From Betaproteobacteria bacterium (GTDB taxonomy: Bacteria > Pseudomonadota > Gammaproteobacteria > Burkholderiales > UBA6910), in contig JACPEG010000021.1 in the NCBI GenBank assembly GCA_016183615.1, forward strand, positions 1-64,000: DNA of 64,000 bases, in the 5' to 3' direction. The position numbers were made by a program, and so were the translations under genes. Numbering within the stretch: position 1 is the stretch's first letter; each line of letters opens with the position of its first letter. The notes under the pieces are model-generated. The model was not told the origin of the DNA, made no database searches, and was given only the letters and a program-made list of their open reading frames with translations. Of the stretch, positions 29,867 through 38,867 are shown one piece after another.

Positions 29867-30757
29867 CTATTTCCCCGGGTGATGCTGATCCCGCGGCGGA
29901 AGCGCGCCGCTCGCCTCCAGCTCGGCCCGCAGGCGGGCGATTTCCTCCCGCAGCAGGCGCAGGTCGCGGCGCAGCTCGCGGCGGATGTCGCGCTCTTCGT
30001 CGCTCACCAGCTTCGCCATGTCCTCCTTGAGCAGCTGGATGTCGCGGTGGGTCTCGCGCTGCAGGCGCTTCTCGTCCTCGCCGATGAAGATGGAGGCCAC
30101 GTAGGCGGTCATCAGCGACAGCAGCGTGAAGCCGATCAGCACGCTGAACACGGCGAACAGACGCGCCGGCCCGGTGGTGGGAATCACGTCGCCGTAGCCC
30201 ACGGTGGATCCCGTCACGAAGGCGAGCCACAGTCCCTCGGCAAAGGAATGGATGGTGGGCTCGAGCCAGTAGAAGCCGGCGCCCGCCAGCAGGAGCGAAC
30301 CCAGGCTGAAGAGCACCAGGTAGGGCGCGCGCCCCGGCAGGAACATGCCGCGCAGCGAGCCCAGCGCCCGGGTGATGAGCAGCGCCACCAGCGCCAGCCG
30401 CATCAGCCGGCCGAGCGCCACCCATTGCGCCGCCACCCCCGCCAGGCTCGCCAGTGAAGAGATGACGATGAGGACATCCAGCCAGTTGCGCACCAGGTAC
30501 TGGCGCTTGTGCTCCGTGAGGTGGATCATCCACAGGAGCTCCGTGGTGAATGCGACAACGATGAATACCACGATCAGCCGCCCCACCTCGCGCAGCGGCA
30601 CCGCGGTGGCCACCGCCTCCAGGTAGAACGCCGGCACCGAGAGCATGGCGATGGCCGCCATGATCCAGCGCAGCCGGTGCTCCCACACGTAGGCCTGCTG
30701 GCGGTCGTGGGGCGGCACGCCCCCGACGCCGATCAGGACCTTCCACTCAACGCTCAC
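29867..30757 (-). CDS. Potassium channel of the voltage-gated-like 6-TM family
   Basis: This 296-residue protein has about six membrane segments. The pore loop carries the K+ selectivity filter TVGYGD at 185-190. The fourth segment has only a few spaced Arg residues, so voltage sensing is uncertain. The C-terminus (about 225-280) is a strongly charged heptad-like helix, probably a tetrameric coiled coil, in place of the RCK domain seen in Kch. The start is GTG 30757 with GGGGACGG upstream; the first ATG would remove the first helix. It is encoded upstream of the Kef-type gene on the same strand. Confidence 0.88.
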   Translation of the reverse strand: MSVEWKVLIGVGGVPPHDRQQAYVWEHRLRWIMAAIAMLSVPAFYLEAVATAVPLREVGRLIVVFIVVAFTTELLWMIHLTEHKRQYLVRNWLDVLIVISSLASLAGVAAQWVALGRLMRLALVALLITRALGSLRGMFLPGRAPYLVLFSLGSLLLAGAGFYWLEPTIHSFAEGLWLAFVTGSTVGYGDVIPTTGPARLFAVFSVLIGFTLLSLMTAYVASIFIGEDEKRLQRETHRDIQLLKEDMAKLVSDEERDIRRELRRDLRLLREEIARLRAELEASGALPPRDQHHPGK

Positions 30758-30784
30758 CTGCCGTCCCCTTCTTTCGCCCGGCCG

Positions 30785-32140
30785 TTACGCCCCCGCCACC
30801 GTCATGCGCTCGACCAGGATCGAGCCGCACTGCTTGGAGCCGCGGACCACCACGTCATTGCCGGTCTCGGCGATGCCGCGGAAAATGTCCTTCAGGTTCC
30901 CGGCGATGGTGATCTCCTCCACCGGGTACCGGATCTCGCCGTTCTCCACCCAGAAGCCCGCCGCGCCCCGGGAATAATCCCCGGTCACCAGGTTGATGCC
31001 GTGACCCAGGAGTTCTGTCACCACCACGCCCCGGTCCATGCGCCGGACGAGCCCGCGGAAGTCCAGGTCGCCGCCCGGCAGCAGCAGGTTGTGGTTGCCT
31101 CCCGCGTTACCGGTGGAGCGCAGGCCGAGCTTGCGCGCCGAATAGCTGCCGAGGAAATAGCCGGCGAGCACGCCGCCCGCCACCACGTCCCGGTCCCGGG
31201 TGGCCACGCCCTCGTTGTCGAAGGGGCTGCTGGCGAGGCCGCGTCTCAGGTGCGGCCGCTCCAGGATGCGCACGCCCGGCGCGAATACGGGCTTGCCCAG
31301 GCTGTCGAGCAGGAACGAGGCCTTGCGATAGAGGCTGCCGCCGCTGGCGGCAGAAACGAAATGGGACAGCAGGCTCGATGCGATGGGCGCCTCGAACAGC
31401 ACCGGCACCTCGCAGGTGGCGATTTTTCTCGCGCCCAGGCGCTGCACGGTGCGTTCCCCCGCCACGCGGCCCACATGATCGACCGCCTCCAGCTCGGAAC
31501 GGTTGCGCGCCGTGGTGTACCAGTAGTCCCGCTGCATCGCGTCGTTCTCGGCGGCAATGACCGCGCAGCTCGCGCCATGGCGCGAGGTGGGATAGCCTGC
31601 CATGAAGCCCAGGCTGTTGGCGTACACGAAGCGGGACTCCTGCACCGACACCGTGGCGCCCTCGGAGTTGGTGATGCGCGGGTCCACGGCGAAGGCGGCC
31701 GCCTCACAGGCCCGGGCGAGCTCGATGGCCTGCTCCACCGGCAGATCCCAGGGATGGTAGAGGTCCAGTTCTGGAATTTCGGTGGCGAGCAGGTCGGCGT
31801 CGGCAAGCCCCGCGCAGTCGTCTTCCGCGGTATATTTCGCAATCGAAAGCGCCGCCTCCACCGCGGCGCGGATCGCCTGGGGAGAGAAATCCGAGGTGCT
31901 GGCGTGACCCCGGCATTTGCCGATGTACACGGTGACGCCCGCGCCCTTGTCCCGGTTGTACTCGATGGTTTCCACCTCGCCGCGGCGCACCGTGACGCTC
32001 TGGCCGAAGCCGTTGGAGACCTCGGTTTCGCACGCCGTGGCGCCGCCGTTGCGGGCGCACGCCAGCGCGTCCTGGGCAATTTGCTGCATCTCCGCAGCCG
32101 TGTGGGAGAAACGGTTGGAGGTGGCGACGATTTCGCTCAT
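30785..32140 (-). CDS. pmbA: Metalloprotease PmbA (TldE)
   Basis: This 451-residue protein of the TldD/PmbA family forms a heterodimeric zinc protease with TldD, which processes modified peptides and antitoxins. FSPQAIRAAVEAAL, LDLYHPWDLP, ITNSEGATVS, SSPFDNEGVATRD and GLRSTGNAGGNHNLLLPGG are family landmarks. PmbA lacks the catalytic HExxxH of TldD, as expected. The partner tldD is not in the window. It diverges from darP across 64 bases, as in E. coli and many proteobacteria. Confidence 0.96.
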   Translation of the reverse strand: MSEIVATSNRFSHTAAEMQQIAQDALACARNGGATACETEVSNGFGQSVTVRRGEVETIEYNRDKGAGVTVYIGKCRGHASTSDFSPQAIRAAVEAALSIAKYTAEDDCAGLADADLLATEIPELDLYHPWDLPVEQAIELARACEAAAFAVDPRITNSEGATVSVQESRFVYANSLGFMAGYPTSRHGASCAVIAAENDAMQRDYWYTTARNRSELEAVDHVGRVAGERTVQRLGARKIATCEVPVLFEAPIASSLLSHFVSAASGGSLYRKASFLLDSLGKPVFAPGVRILERPHLRRGLASSPFDNEGVATRDRDVVAGGVLAGYFLGSYSARKLGLRSTGNAGGNHNLLLPGGDLDFRGLVRRMDRGVVVTELLGHGINLVTGDYSRGAAGFWVENGEIRYPVEEITIAGNLKDIFRGIAETGNDVVVRGSKQCGSILVERMTVAGA

Positions 32141-32153
32141 GGCGGAAGTAGCG

Positions 32154-32180
32154 GCTGTTAAAGCGGTTTATGATAACAGT
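32154..32180. promoter_or_regulatory. Inverted repeat between the divergent pmbA and darP genes
   Basis: GCTGTTA (32154-32160) and TAACAGT (32174-32180) pair over 6-7 bases with a 13-base spacer containing TATGAT, a candidate -10 for darP at 32169-32174. It could be an operator for either promoter. The repeat is short, so chance is possible. Confidence 0.3.
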
Positions 32181-32204
32181 TCGACGCCATTCCCATAAAC
32201 GCCC

Positions 32205-32726
32205 ATGGATCGCGAAAACCCCGTCAGCAAGACCCGGCGCAAGCGGGAAATGACCGCGCTGCAGGACCTGGGCCAAGAACTGGTGCAGCTCAACGTCGAT
32301 CGGCTCGCCGCCCTCGATCTCCCCGATGCCCTGCTCCGGGCCATCCATGAGGCCCGGAGCATCAAGAGCTTTCCCGCGCTGCGGCGCCAGCTCCAGTACA
32401 TCGGGCGTCTGATGCGGGATGTGGACGCCGCGCCGATCCGTGCCCGGCTCGAGGCCTGGCAGGTGTCGTCCCGCCACCACACGGTGTGGCTGCACCGGGT
32501 CGAGCGCTGGCGCGACCGGCTGCTGGCGGAGGACGCCGCCCTCGAGGAATTCATCGCCGAAAATCCGGGGGCCGATCCGCAGCCGATCCGCACGCTGATC
32601 CGCAACGCCCGTGCGGAACGGATCGCCGGCAAGCCGCCGAAGAATTACCGTGCCCTGTTCCAGGCCCTGGCCGAAATCATTCCCCCGTCGCCGCCGGAGC
32701 CCCCAGCACGGCGCGACGAGCAGTGA
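32205..32726 (+). CDS. darP: Ribosome-associated protein DarP (YjgA, DUF615)
   Basis: This 173-residue DUF615 protein is helical and strongly charged. It associates with late 50S assembly intermediates near the peptidyl-transferase region in E. coli. KTRRKREMTALQDLGQELVQL, RIKS-type IKSFPALRRQLQYIGRLMRD and WRDRLLAEDAALEEFI are characteristic. It is directly followed by mog (36-base gap), which probably shares its promoter. Confidence 0.95.
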   Translation: MDRENPVSKTRRKREMTALQDLGQELVQLNVDRLAALDLPDALLRAIHEARSIKSFPALRRQLQYIGRLMRDVDAAPIRARLEAWQVSSRHHTVWLHRVERWRDRLLAEDAALEEFIAENPGADPQPIRTLIRNARAERIAGKPPKNYRALFQALAEIIPPSPPEPPARRDEQ

Positions 32727-32761
32727 GCGGCGCTCGAAGCCCGGTGTATACTTCCCGCGCC

Positions 32762-33322
32762 ATGAGCAACGGTCGGGAACTTCTCATCGGACTGGTCTCC
32801 ATCAGCGACCGGGCTTCCTCGGGGGTCTACCAGGATCAGGGCATCCCCGCCCTCAAGGAATGGTTCGACAACGCCCTCTCCTCTCCCTGGCGCATGGTGA
32901 CGCGCCTCATTCCCGACGAGCAGCCGGTGATCGAGCAGACCCTCAGGGAATTGGCGGACCAGGAAGGCTGCCACCTGGTGCTCACCACCGGCGGCACGGG
33001 GCCGGCGCCCCGGGACGTGACGCCGGAAGCGACCCTCGCGGTGGCGGACAAGGTGCTGCCGGGATTTGGCGAGCAGATGCGGGCGGTGAGCCTGAAGTAC
33101 GTTCCCACCGCGATCCTGTCGCGGCAGGTGGGCGCGGTGCGCGGGAACTGCCTGATCCTGAACCTGCCGGGGCAGCCCAAGGCAATCAAGGAAACCCTGG
33201 ACGGCGTCTTCCCGGCGGTGCCCTATTGCATCGATCTCATCGGCGGGCCCTACATCGAGACCCGCGAGGAAGTGGTCAAAGCGTTCCGTCCCAAGTCGGC
33301 CCAGAGGCCGAAGGCAACGTAG
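32762..33322 (+). CDS. mog: Molybdopterin adenylyltransferase Mog
   Basis: This 186-residue MoCF-fold enzyme activates molybdopterin by adenylation before molybdate insertion. IGLVSISDRASSGVYQDQGIP is the N-terminal signature, LTTGGTGPAPRDVTPEAT binds the nucleotide/pterin, and NLPGQPKAIKETLDGVFPAVPYC is the C-terminal motif. Length and motifs favour Mog over MoaB. The TAG stop at 33320 lies within the first copy of a TAGGAGCGA repeat. Confidence 0.95.
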   Translation: MSNGRELLIGLVSISDRASSGVYQDQGIPALKEWFDNALSSPWRMVTRLIPDEQPVIEQTLRELADQEGCHLVLTTGGTGPAPRDVTPEATLAVADKVLPGFGEQMRAVSLKYVPTAILSRQVGAVRGNCLILNLPGQPKAIKETLDGVFPAVPYCIDLIGGPYIETREEVVKAFRPKSAQRPKAT

Positions 33323-33400
33323 GAGCGAATTCATTCGCGACCTTGGTCGGGGATAAATCCCCTCCTACACCCCATCGTAGGAGCGAGTTCATTCGCGACC
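33319..33400. repeat. Two direct copies of a TAGGAGCGA...TTCATTCGCGAC repeat
   Basis: GTAGGAGCGAATTCATTCGC starts at 33319, and GTAGGAGCGAGTTCATTCGC, differing at one base in that span, starts at 33377. Between them, GGGGATAAATCCCCTCCTAC adds an inverted half. This type of short repeat is dispersed in many proteobacteria. The mog stop codon is formed by the repeat's first bases. Confidence 0.8.
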
Positions 33401-33410
33401 CAGGCCCATT

Positions 33411-34505
33411 TCAGCTCAGCTTCACGCCCGTGCCCACCAGCTCGGCCGCCTCGATCCTGTACACGAAGGTGGACGGCTCCAGGCTGTCCTGAGGCGTTTT
33501 CCCCAACTCGGCATGGGGGTAGATGAAGAACGGCATCGGGCCGTTCGCCGGCCGCGGATTGAGCGCCACGTCATTGGCGGTGTTGAAGGCTACCCAGTTC
33601 ATTTCCCAGTAGCCGAACAGCTTGTCGCGCAGGGCCGCCACCCCGGGATCGCCGAGAGGCAGTTTTTCTTCCAGCACCACCTTGCGCACGTCTGCCGGGT
33701 CCAACGCAACCCAGCCCACGCCTGCCAGATAGAACTCGGCGCGGCAATGCTGGGCGGCACTGACGTCACCCGCCTGACCCAGGCTTCTGAACTGCGCGGA
33801 GTCATCCACGCGGATGCCGTAGACGTCCCGAGCCGGAATACCGACCGCCCGGGCCAGAGCCACGAACAGGGCATTGAGGTCCGCACACTTTCCGCCCAGA
33901 TTGCCGGTTTCCAGCATGAATCGGGCGTTACCCCTGCCGCAGCCCCGCACCGCGGGTTCCCGGTAGGTGTTGTCCACCACCCAGTCGTAGATGGCCCGGG
34001 CTTTTTCCAGGGGTGTCCGGGCGCCTTTCGTGATGGACAGCGCCGTCGTCCTCACGATGCCGTCGGTGGGCTTGAGCCGGGTCGGCCTGAGATAGGGTGC
34101 CACTTCCGCGGGAAGGCCGGCATTCCTCGGGGCCGTGTACCTCGAAAGGTCGACGCGCCGGTCCGTTGTCTTGACGATGGTGCTCACCACCACGGCGCGC
34201 GGCGCACCCCGGCTCCACTCGGCGTAGAAAAACGGAACGGCATCGCTGGTGTCGTTCCGGAGCAGCGCCCGGTCCGGCCGGCCGGTCCACAGCGCCCCCA
34301 TGGATCGCTGGTGGTGGCTGTCCCTCGGCTCGGGAAGCGGCACCCATAGCTGGGCGGGGGCCTTCGATTCCGGAAGCTGGATGAGGTACTGGAGCCGGTA
34401 GCCGCGCCACGTGGCCATTTCGTCGTGGTAAGCGGCGGACTTCGGAGACACCGCCGCCAGGCCGCAGCCCGCAGCGGTGAATTTGATAAACTCACGACGC
34501 TTCAT
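33411..34505 (-). CDS. Tat-exported transglutaminase-like protein
   Basis: This 364-residue protein begins with the twin-arginine signal MKRREFIKFTAAG. A transglutaminase core follows: GGKCADLNALFVALARAVGIPAR with Cys207, QHCRAEFYLAG with His253 and VALDP with Asp269, a complete Cys-His-Asp triad. Bacterial relatives act as peptidases or in peptide/cell-wall cross-linking; the substrate is unknown. The start at ATG 34505 has GAGGAGG eight bases upstream. It is divergent from the carboxylesterase gene. The 88-base gap before mog holds the TAGGAGCGA repeats. Confidence 0.88.
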   Translation of the reverse strand: MKRREFIKFTAAGCGLAAVSPKSAAYHDEMATWRGYRLQYLIQLPESKAPAQLWVPLPEPRDSHHQRSMGALWTGRPDRALLRNDTSDAVPFFYAEWSRGAPRAVVVSTIVKTTDRRVDLSRYTAPRNAGLPAEVAPYLRPTRLKPTDGIVRTTALSITKGARTPLEKARAIYDWVVDNTYREPAVRGCGRGNARFMLETGNLGGKCADLNALFVALARAVGIPARDVYGIRVDDSAQFRSLGQAGDVSAAQHCRAEFYLAGVGWVALDPADVRKVVLEEKLPLGDPGVAALRDKLFGYWEMNWVAFNTANDVALNPRPANGPMPFFIYPHAELGKTPQDSLEPSTFVYRIEAAELVGTGVKLS

Positions 34506-34599
34506 GAAACCCTCCTCGTTGTCTTTGCCCATTTTTCGCATGGGCTTTCAGAAGCAATGGGTGGGAAGCCAATATACGAACGCCTCCCGGAGTCGTCAA

Positions 34600-35289
34600 A
34601 TGACCGTGGCCGTAGAACCTCCCGGGGACCTGCTCCCTGCCATCGAGATCGAAACCGGAAAGTCCCCGCAATTCAGCATCATCTGGATGCACGGGCTGGG
34701 GGCGGACGGCAGCGACTTCGTGCCCGTGGTGCGGGAGCTGGAGCTCCCGGCCAGGCGGGCCATCCGCTTCGTCTTTCCCCACGCCCCCCTGCAGCCCGTC
34801 ACCATTAACGGCGGCTACGTGATGCGGGCGTGGTACGACATCGCCTACACCGATCTGGGGAGAGAGGCGGACGAGCGCGGCATCCGGCAATCCCAGGCCC
34901 GGGTTGAGCAGCTGATCGCCCGGGAGAATTCCCGCGGCGTCGCCGCCCGGTGCATCGTCCTGGCGGGATTCTCCCAAGGCGGGGTGATGGCGCTGCACAC
35001 GGGGCTCAGGTACCCCGAGCGCCTGGCGGGCATCCTGTCCCTCTCCGGCTACCTGGCGCTGGAAAAAGAGCTCGCGGAGGAGGCCAGCGCAGCCAACCGG
35101 GGCACCCCGGTTTTCATGGCCCACGGGACCGAAGACGCGGTCGTGCCCTGCGGGCTGGGCCGGGCGTCAAGGGAACGTCTGGAAAAACTGGGCTACGCGG
35201 TCCTGTGGCGCGAGTATCCGATGCCCCACTCGGTCTGCCTGGAAGAGATCGAAGAAATCGGCACCTGGCTGAAGCAGGTGCTGCAATAG
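34600..35289 (+). CDS. Alpha/beta-hydrolase carboxylesterase (phospholipase/carboxylesterase family)
   Basis: This 229-residue cytosolic esterase is close to the EstB/YpfH-type carboxylesterases. WMHGLGADGSDFVP provides the oxyanion region, GFSQGGVMA the nucleophile Ser125, GTEDAVVP the acid Asp179 and MPHSVC the catalytic His210, so the triad is complete. It hydrolyses short-chain esters and possibly thioester-linked acyl groups. The start at ATG 34600 follows CGGAG at nine bases; the frame is open further upstream but without family sequence. Confidence 0.92.
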   Translation: MTVAVEPPGDLLPAIEIETGKSPQFSIIWMHGLGADGSDFVPVVRELELPARRAIRFVFPHAPLQPVTINGGYVMRAWYDIAYTDLGREADERGIRQSQARVEQLIARENSRGVAARCIVLAGFSQGGVMALHTGLRYPERLAGILSLSGYLALEKELAEEASAANRGTPVFMAHGTEDAVVPCGLGRASRERLEKLGYAVLWREYPMPHSVCLEEIEEIGTWLKQVLQ

Positions 35290-35312
35290 GCCGGGCCCAC
35301 GCGGGCCGGTCG

Positions 35313-36857
35313 CTATTCTTCCTCGCCGGCCTCCTGCCGCATCTCCCGGAACCGCGCGAGATCGAAGTCCTCGCCCTTTTCCACCAGGTTCATGGGAAGG
35401 AGCAGATGCTTGTTGCTCCCGGCAACCATATCGAAGCTCTGCTGGGTGGAAAAGCTTCCCGGCTTGAGCAGCACCAGCGCCTCGCCGGTTTCCGGAAAAT
35501 TTGCCAGCAGCAGGGCGGTACGGTAGTCCTCCTCCTCCCCGGGCGCTGAAGACACCCATTTGGAGTCGTGGGGCTTGAGCCTTACCACGCGGGCATTCTT
35601 CGCCAGGGTCTGCACGCCCACGCGCCCCTGGCTCTGCTCATGGCGCGACAGGCGGCGCACGATGCCCACGCCCCAGCTGTTGATGCCTTCCGGCTTGACC
35701 CCCACTATGCAGCCCACGCGAATCCAGTCGCCCTTGATCTGGGGGACCACGGCGCCGAAGCCGCCGGCGCTGATGTTCTCCACGATCCAGCTCTCGGTCG
35801 CGTCCCCGAAAGCCAGCGAATCCTCGGAGAGCTGTTCCGCCACCCGCTCGAAGCCGCTGACCACCGAAAGACGCGCCTTTACCCGGTGCCGTTCCGATTT
35901 GCGCATGGGAGGCTGGGGCGACCAGTTAAGGGCCAGGTGCTTCAGCACGTCGCGCACGATGCCGGGCTTGTAGGCGGCGCCGAGGTTGACCGACTCGGGA
36001 ACGACCCCCTTTTCCACCTGCTGCGTCAGCTGGCCGAGTTCATCGAGAGCCTTCCCGGCCCCGAAGAAACGGGTGCTGCCGACCGCTTCGGGCGCAGGCG
36101 TAAGCCGCGACGGCGCCCGGTCCCCGGCGAGGTCGAACCAGTGGGTCCCCTGTTTGCGCGGCGGCTTCTCGATGAAGAACGAACCGGAGAAATGGGCCGT
36201 GACGCGTTCGGCGATCTCAAGGTGCAGCGGAATCAGGCCATCCGGCGCCGAGACCCACAGGATCATGATCTTGAGAAATTCCTGCTCGGGGGTGAAATCC
36301 CCAGGGATGCCCGGATAGAGCGTGGCCGGCTGCCGGGCGTAGCCCTTGGCCTCGGCCAGTTCATAGAGCTTGCCCACGCAGCTCCAGATCGAGGCATCGA
36401 TCGGACCGTAGCGCATCTGCATCCACTTGAGCTGGGCCGAGCAGGCCCGCAGCCCGCGGCAGGTGAGGACCGGCAGGCTCGCCTTGACGTCGCCGCTTCC
36501 CTTGGCGCCGGCATGGTAGTCAAGGATGGACTGATCATAGGCCCGACCCAGCTGTTTCCAGAAGTTGAAGATGCTGGTCCAGAGGCGGTTTTCCTGGAAT
36601 TTCTGCAGGCGCGGCGCCGTGAGGTAGTCCCGGGCGAGCTTGCGCTGGAATTGCTGGGCAGTCTCGTCGAGGAGCTTGACCACCGCAACCCGCTGATCCA
36701 GCCGGAAGCCCTCGGCCTGCATTACGGACTCGATCCAGCCGGTGATCTCCTCCAGGGCCTTGAACGCATCGTTCGCGGGAAGCTCGGCGAGCAGCCGCCT
36801 GGCTTCCTTGAGATCCGACATCGGGTGGTCTGGCTTGCCGCCGATCCATTTCAGCAT
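35313..36857 (-). CDS. Large PilZ-domain protein, probable cyclic-di-GMP effector
   Basis: This 514-residue cytoplasmic protein has an N-terminal region of about 310 residues that is helical and unlike any family I recognise. A PilZ-type segment follows, with RKSERHR (319-325, the RxxxR motif) and NISAGG (361-366, the D/NxSxxG motif). A further C-terminal domain of about 110 residues comes after it. Both c-di-GMP contact motifs are intact. Proteins of this size and layout occur in betaproteobacteria without assigned partners. The ATG at 36857 has AGGAA nine bases upstream. No flagellar or cellulose genes are near, so the regulated process is unknown. Confidence 0.75.
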   Translation of the reverse strand: MLKWIGGKPDHPMSDLKEARRLLAELPANDAFKALEEITGWIESVMQAEGFRLDQRVAVVKLLDETAQQFQRKLARDYLTAPRLQKFQENRLWTSIFNFWKQLGRAYDQSILDYHAGAKGSGDVKASLPVLTCRGLRACSAQLKWMQMRYGPIDASIWSCVGKLYELAEAKGYARQPATLYPGIPGDFTPEQEFLKIMILWVSAPDGLIPLHLEIAERVTAHFSGSFFIEKPPRKQGTHWFDLAGDRAPSRLTPAPEAVGSTRFFGAGKALDELGQLTQQVEKGVVPESVNLGAAYKPGIVRDVLKHLALNWSPQPPMRKSERHRVKARLSVVSGFERVAEQLSEDSLAFGDATESWIVENISAGGFGAVVPQIKGDWIRVGCIVGVKPEGINSWGVGIVRRLSRHEQSQGRVGVQTLAKNARVVRLKPHDSKWVSSAPGEEEDYRTALLLANFPETGEALVLLKPGSFSTQQSFDMVAGSNKHLLLPMNLVEKGEDFDLARFREMRQEAGEEE

Positions 36858-36976
36858 GATTGTTGTTCCTGGCCCTGAGTCCGGGAAAGGCGTTCCGCCT
36901 ATCCCAAAGAAATATTATTTGCCAGAATCGCAAGGATTGCCATACGAACCTGCCTGAGACCGCCTCGGGTTTTTCC

Positions 36977-38299
36977 CTAGGAACCCGGCGGCGTTTCCCG
37001 TTTCAGGGCGGCGCGGCGGCCGCGCCGGGGGTTGACCCCCGCCAGGATTCCCAGCCCCACCACGAAATAGCCCCCTGTAATCAGCATGGCAAGGCGGTGA
37101 TCGCCCCGCGACACCCAGGTGACCAGCCCGTAGGTGATCGGCCCCAGGATGGAGGACAGCTTCACCGCCAGCCCCCACAGCCCGAAGAACTCGGCGCGCC
37201 GGGCGGGAGGACTAAGGTAGCCCACCAAGGCCCGCCCGGCCGACTGGGACGCCCCGAGACAAAGCCCGGCCACGTTCGCTGCCGCCCAGAACAGTCCCGG
37301 ACCGGCAGCGGCCCAGGCCAGGCCCACGGTGACCAGCCATCCGAGCAGCGTCAGGGCGAGGGTCCGAATGTGGCCGATGCGGTCCTGGAAGTGGCCAAAC
37401 AGCAGGGCCCCGGCCGAGGCGGTCACATTCACCACCAGAATCAGGATCAACGTATCCCGGGTGCGAAACCCCATGGCCTCCTGGGCGTAGATGGCGGCCA
37501 GCGCAATCACGGTCTGCACCCCGGCCTGGTAGAACACCAGGCACACCAGGAACCGGCCCAGGTCCCGGTAGCGCGTGGCCTGGCGCAGGGTCCGCCCCAA
37601 CCGGTCGAAGGCCTCCCGCGCTACGCCGAGCCCCGGCTTGTGGGCTTGCGGCAACGCCCGTTCCCGCAGAAACAGGAAAGTGGGAAGGCTCGCCAGCGCG
37701 AACAGTGCGGCCGTAATCAGCATGGTGACCGGAACGAACTGTTCCGAGGCGTCACCCCTGCCCTGGGCGAAGCTCACGTAGGCAAGGGAGGCCCCGAGGC
37801 TCAGCAGCCCCCCTGCATAGCCCAGGCCCCAGCCCCACCCGGAAACCTTCCCCAGCGCACGGCCCCGCGCCAGCTCGGGCAGGAATGCGGCGATCAGGTT
37901 CTCGCCGCTGCCGAAGAAAAAATTGCTCAGCACGACGAGCAGGATGGCGAGCCCCAGGTCTCCCCGGCCCGCCAGCCCCAGCGCGGCGGTGGAGGCCACG
38001 CATCCAACCGTGGTGAGCAGAAGCAGCCGCTTCTTGGCGGCGTGGGCATCGGCGTAGGCTCCCAGGGCGGGGGCGGTCACCACGATCAGCCCGTAGGAGG
38101 CGGCGAGCGCCGCGGTCCAGGCAAAGGTCGCCCACTCGCGCCCCTCCGCCACCACCGCCACAAAGTAGGCATTGAAAATGGCGGTGATGACCACCGTGGT
38201 ATAGCCGGAATTGGCGAAGTCGTACATGGCCCAGGCCCACACTTCGCGGGGCGCCACGTCGCCGGCGAGGACGGCCTTGCTTGACGCGGGTTTTGCCAT
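36977..38299 (-). CDS. MFS transporter of the UMF1 (Atg22-like) family
   Basis: This 440-residue protein has about 12 membrane segments. The N-terminal AWAMYDFANSGYTTVVITAIF is the diagnostic UMF1/Atg22 signature. FFFGSGENLIAAFLPELA and YLSPPARRAEFFGLWGL are also typical. Fungal relatives export amino acids from vacuoles; bacterial substrates are undefined. No Shine-Dalgarno precedes ATG 38299, and a strong terminator ends only 12 bases upstream, so how it is expressed is unclear. Confidence 0.88.
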   Translation of the reverse strand: MAKPASSKAVLAGDVAPREVWAWAMYDFANSGYTTVVITAIFNAYFVAVVAEGREWATFAWTAALAASYGLIVVTAPALGAYADAHAAKKRLLLLTTVGCVASTAALGLAGRGDLGLAILLVVLSNFFFGSGENLIAAFLPELARGRALGKVSGWGWGLGYAGGLLSLGASLAYVSFAQGRGDASEQFVPVTMLITAALFALASLPTFLFLRERALPQAHKPGLGVAREAFDRLGRTLRQATRYRDLGRFLVCLVFYQAGVQTVIALAAIYAQEAMGFRTRDTLILILVVNVTASAGALLFGHFQDRIGHIRTLALTLLGWLVTVGLAWAAAGPGLFWAAANVAGLCLGASQSAGRALVGYLSPPARRAEFFGLWGLAVKLSSILGPITYGLVTWVSRGDHRLAMLITGGYFVVGLGILAGVNPRRGRRAALKRETPPGS

Positions 38300-38311
38300 G
38301 GGTGTTGAATC

Positions 38312-38340
38312 AAAAAAGGGCGGCCGCGGCCGCCCTTTTT
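38312..38340 (-). terminator. Perfect-palindrome terminator after the CBS gene
   Basis: The stem GGGCGGCCGCGGCCGCCC (38318-38335) is flanked by six A on one side and five T on the other, so it can act in both directions. On the minus strand it ends the CBS-domain transcript (stop at 38360) and stands directly in front of the MFS start codon. Confidence 0.85.
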
Positions 38341-38359
38341 CTGCGCCGGCCGGGCACGG

Positions 38360-38797
38360 CTACTCCGGCCAGTTCTTGATGTAGCGCTTGAGCATCTTGT
38401 TCTCGAAGTCGGCCTGGTTGAGGCAGGCCTTGGCCACGTCGTGGAAGGAGATCACACCGAGCAGGCGGTCGCCTTCCATCACCGGCAGATAGCGCACGTG
38501 GTTCTCGGTCATGACTCCCCGCACGTAATCCACGGTGTCCTCCGGGTTTCCGAAGAACGGCTCCCGCACCATCACGTCGGTAACCTGCGTTCCCGCCAGG
38601 TTGCCGCCGCGCCGGTGCAGGGCGGCAAGAACCTCGCGGAACGTGACCAGCCCCAGCAGACGTTCGCCGCGCATGACCGCCAGCGATCCCACGTCGTTCT
38701 GGACCATCAGGGCCACGGCCTCGTTGAGCATGCCCTCGGGCTCGATGCTGTGGATGGCGTTCCTGGTTTTGACCTTGAGGATGTCGCGGATGATCAT
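38360..38797 (-). CDS. Protein with two CBS domains
   Basis: This 145-residue stand-alone Bateman module has CBS1 at about 8-65 (AVALMVQNDVGSLAVMRGERLLGLVTFREVL region) and CBS2 at about 75-130 (DYVRGVMTENHVRYLPVMEGDRLLGVIS region). Such proteins sense adenine nucleotides or SAM and act on partner enzymes or transporters. The partner is not evident from neighbours. The family tail KMLKRYIKNWPE is present. Its terminator lies immediately downstream. Confidence 0.92.
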   Translation of the reverse strand: MIIRDILKVKTRNAIHSIEPEGMLNEAVALMVQNDVGSLAVMRGERLLGLVTFREVLAALHRRGGNLAGTQVTDVMVREPFFGNPEDTVDYVRGVMTENHVRYLPVMEGDRLLGVISFHDVAKACLNQADFENKMLKRYIKNWPE

Positions 38798-38867
38798 GGT
38801 TCCCCTTTCCCTGCGATATCCGGGAAATTATGGCACAAACGGATTCCGGCCACATGACCTGCCGGTC

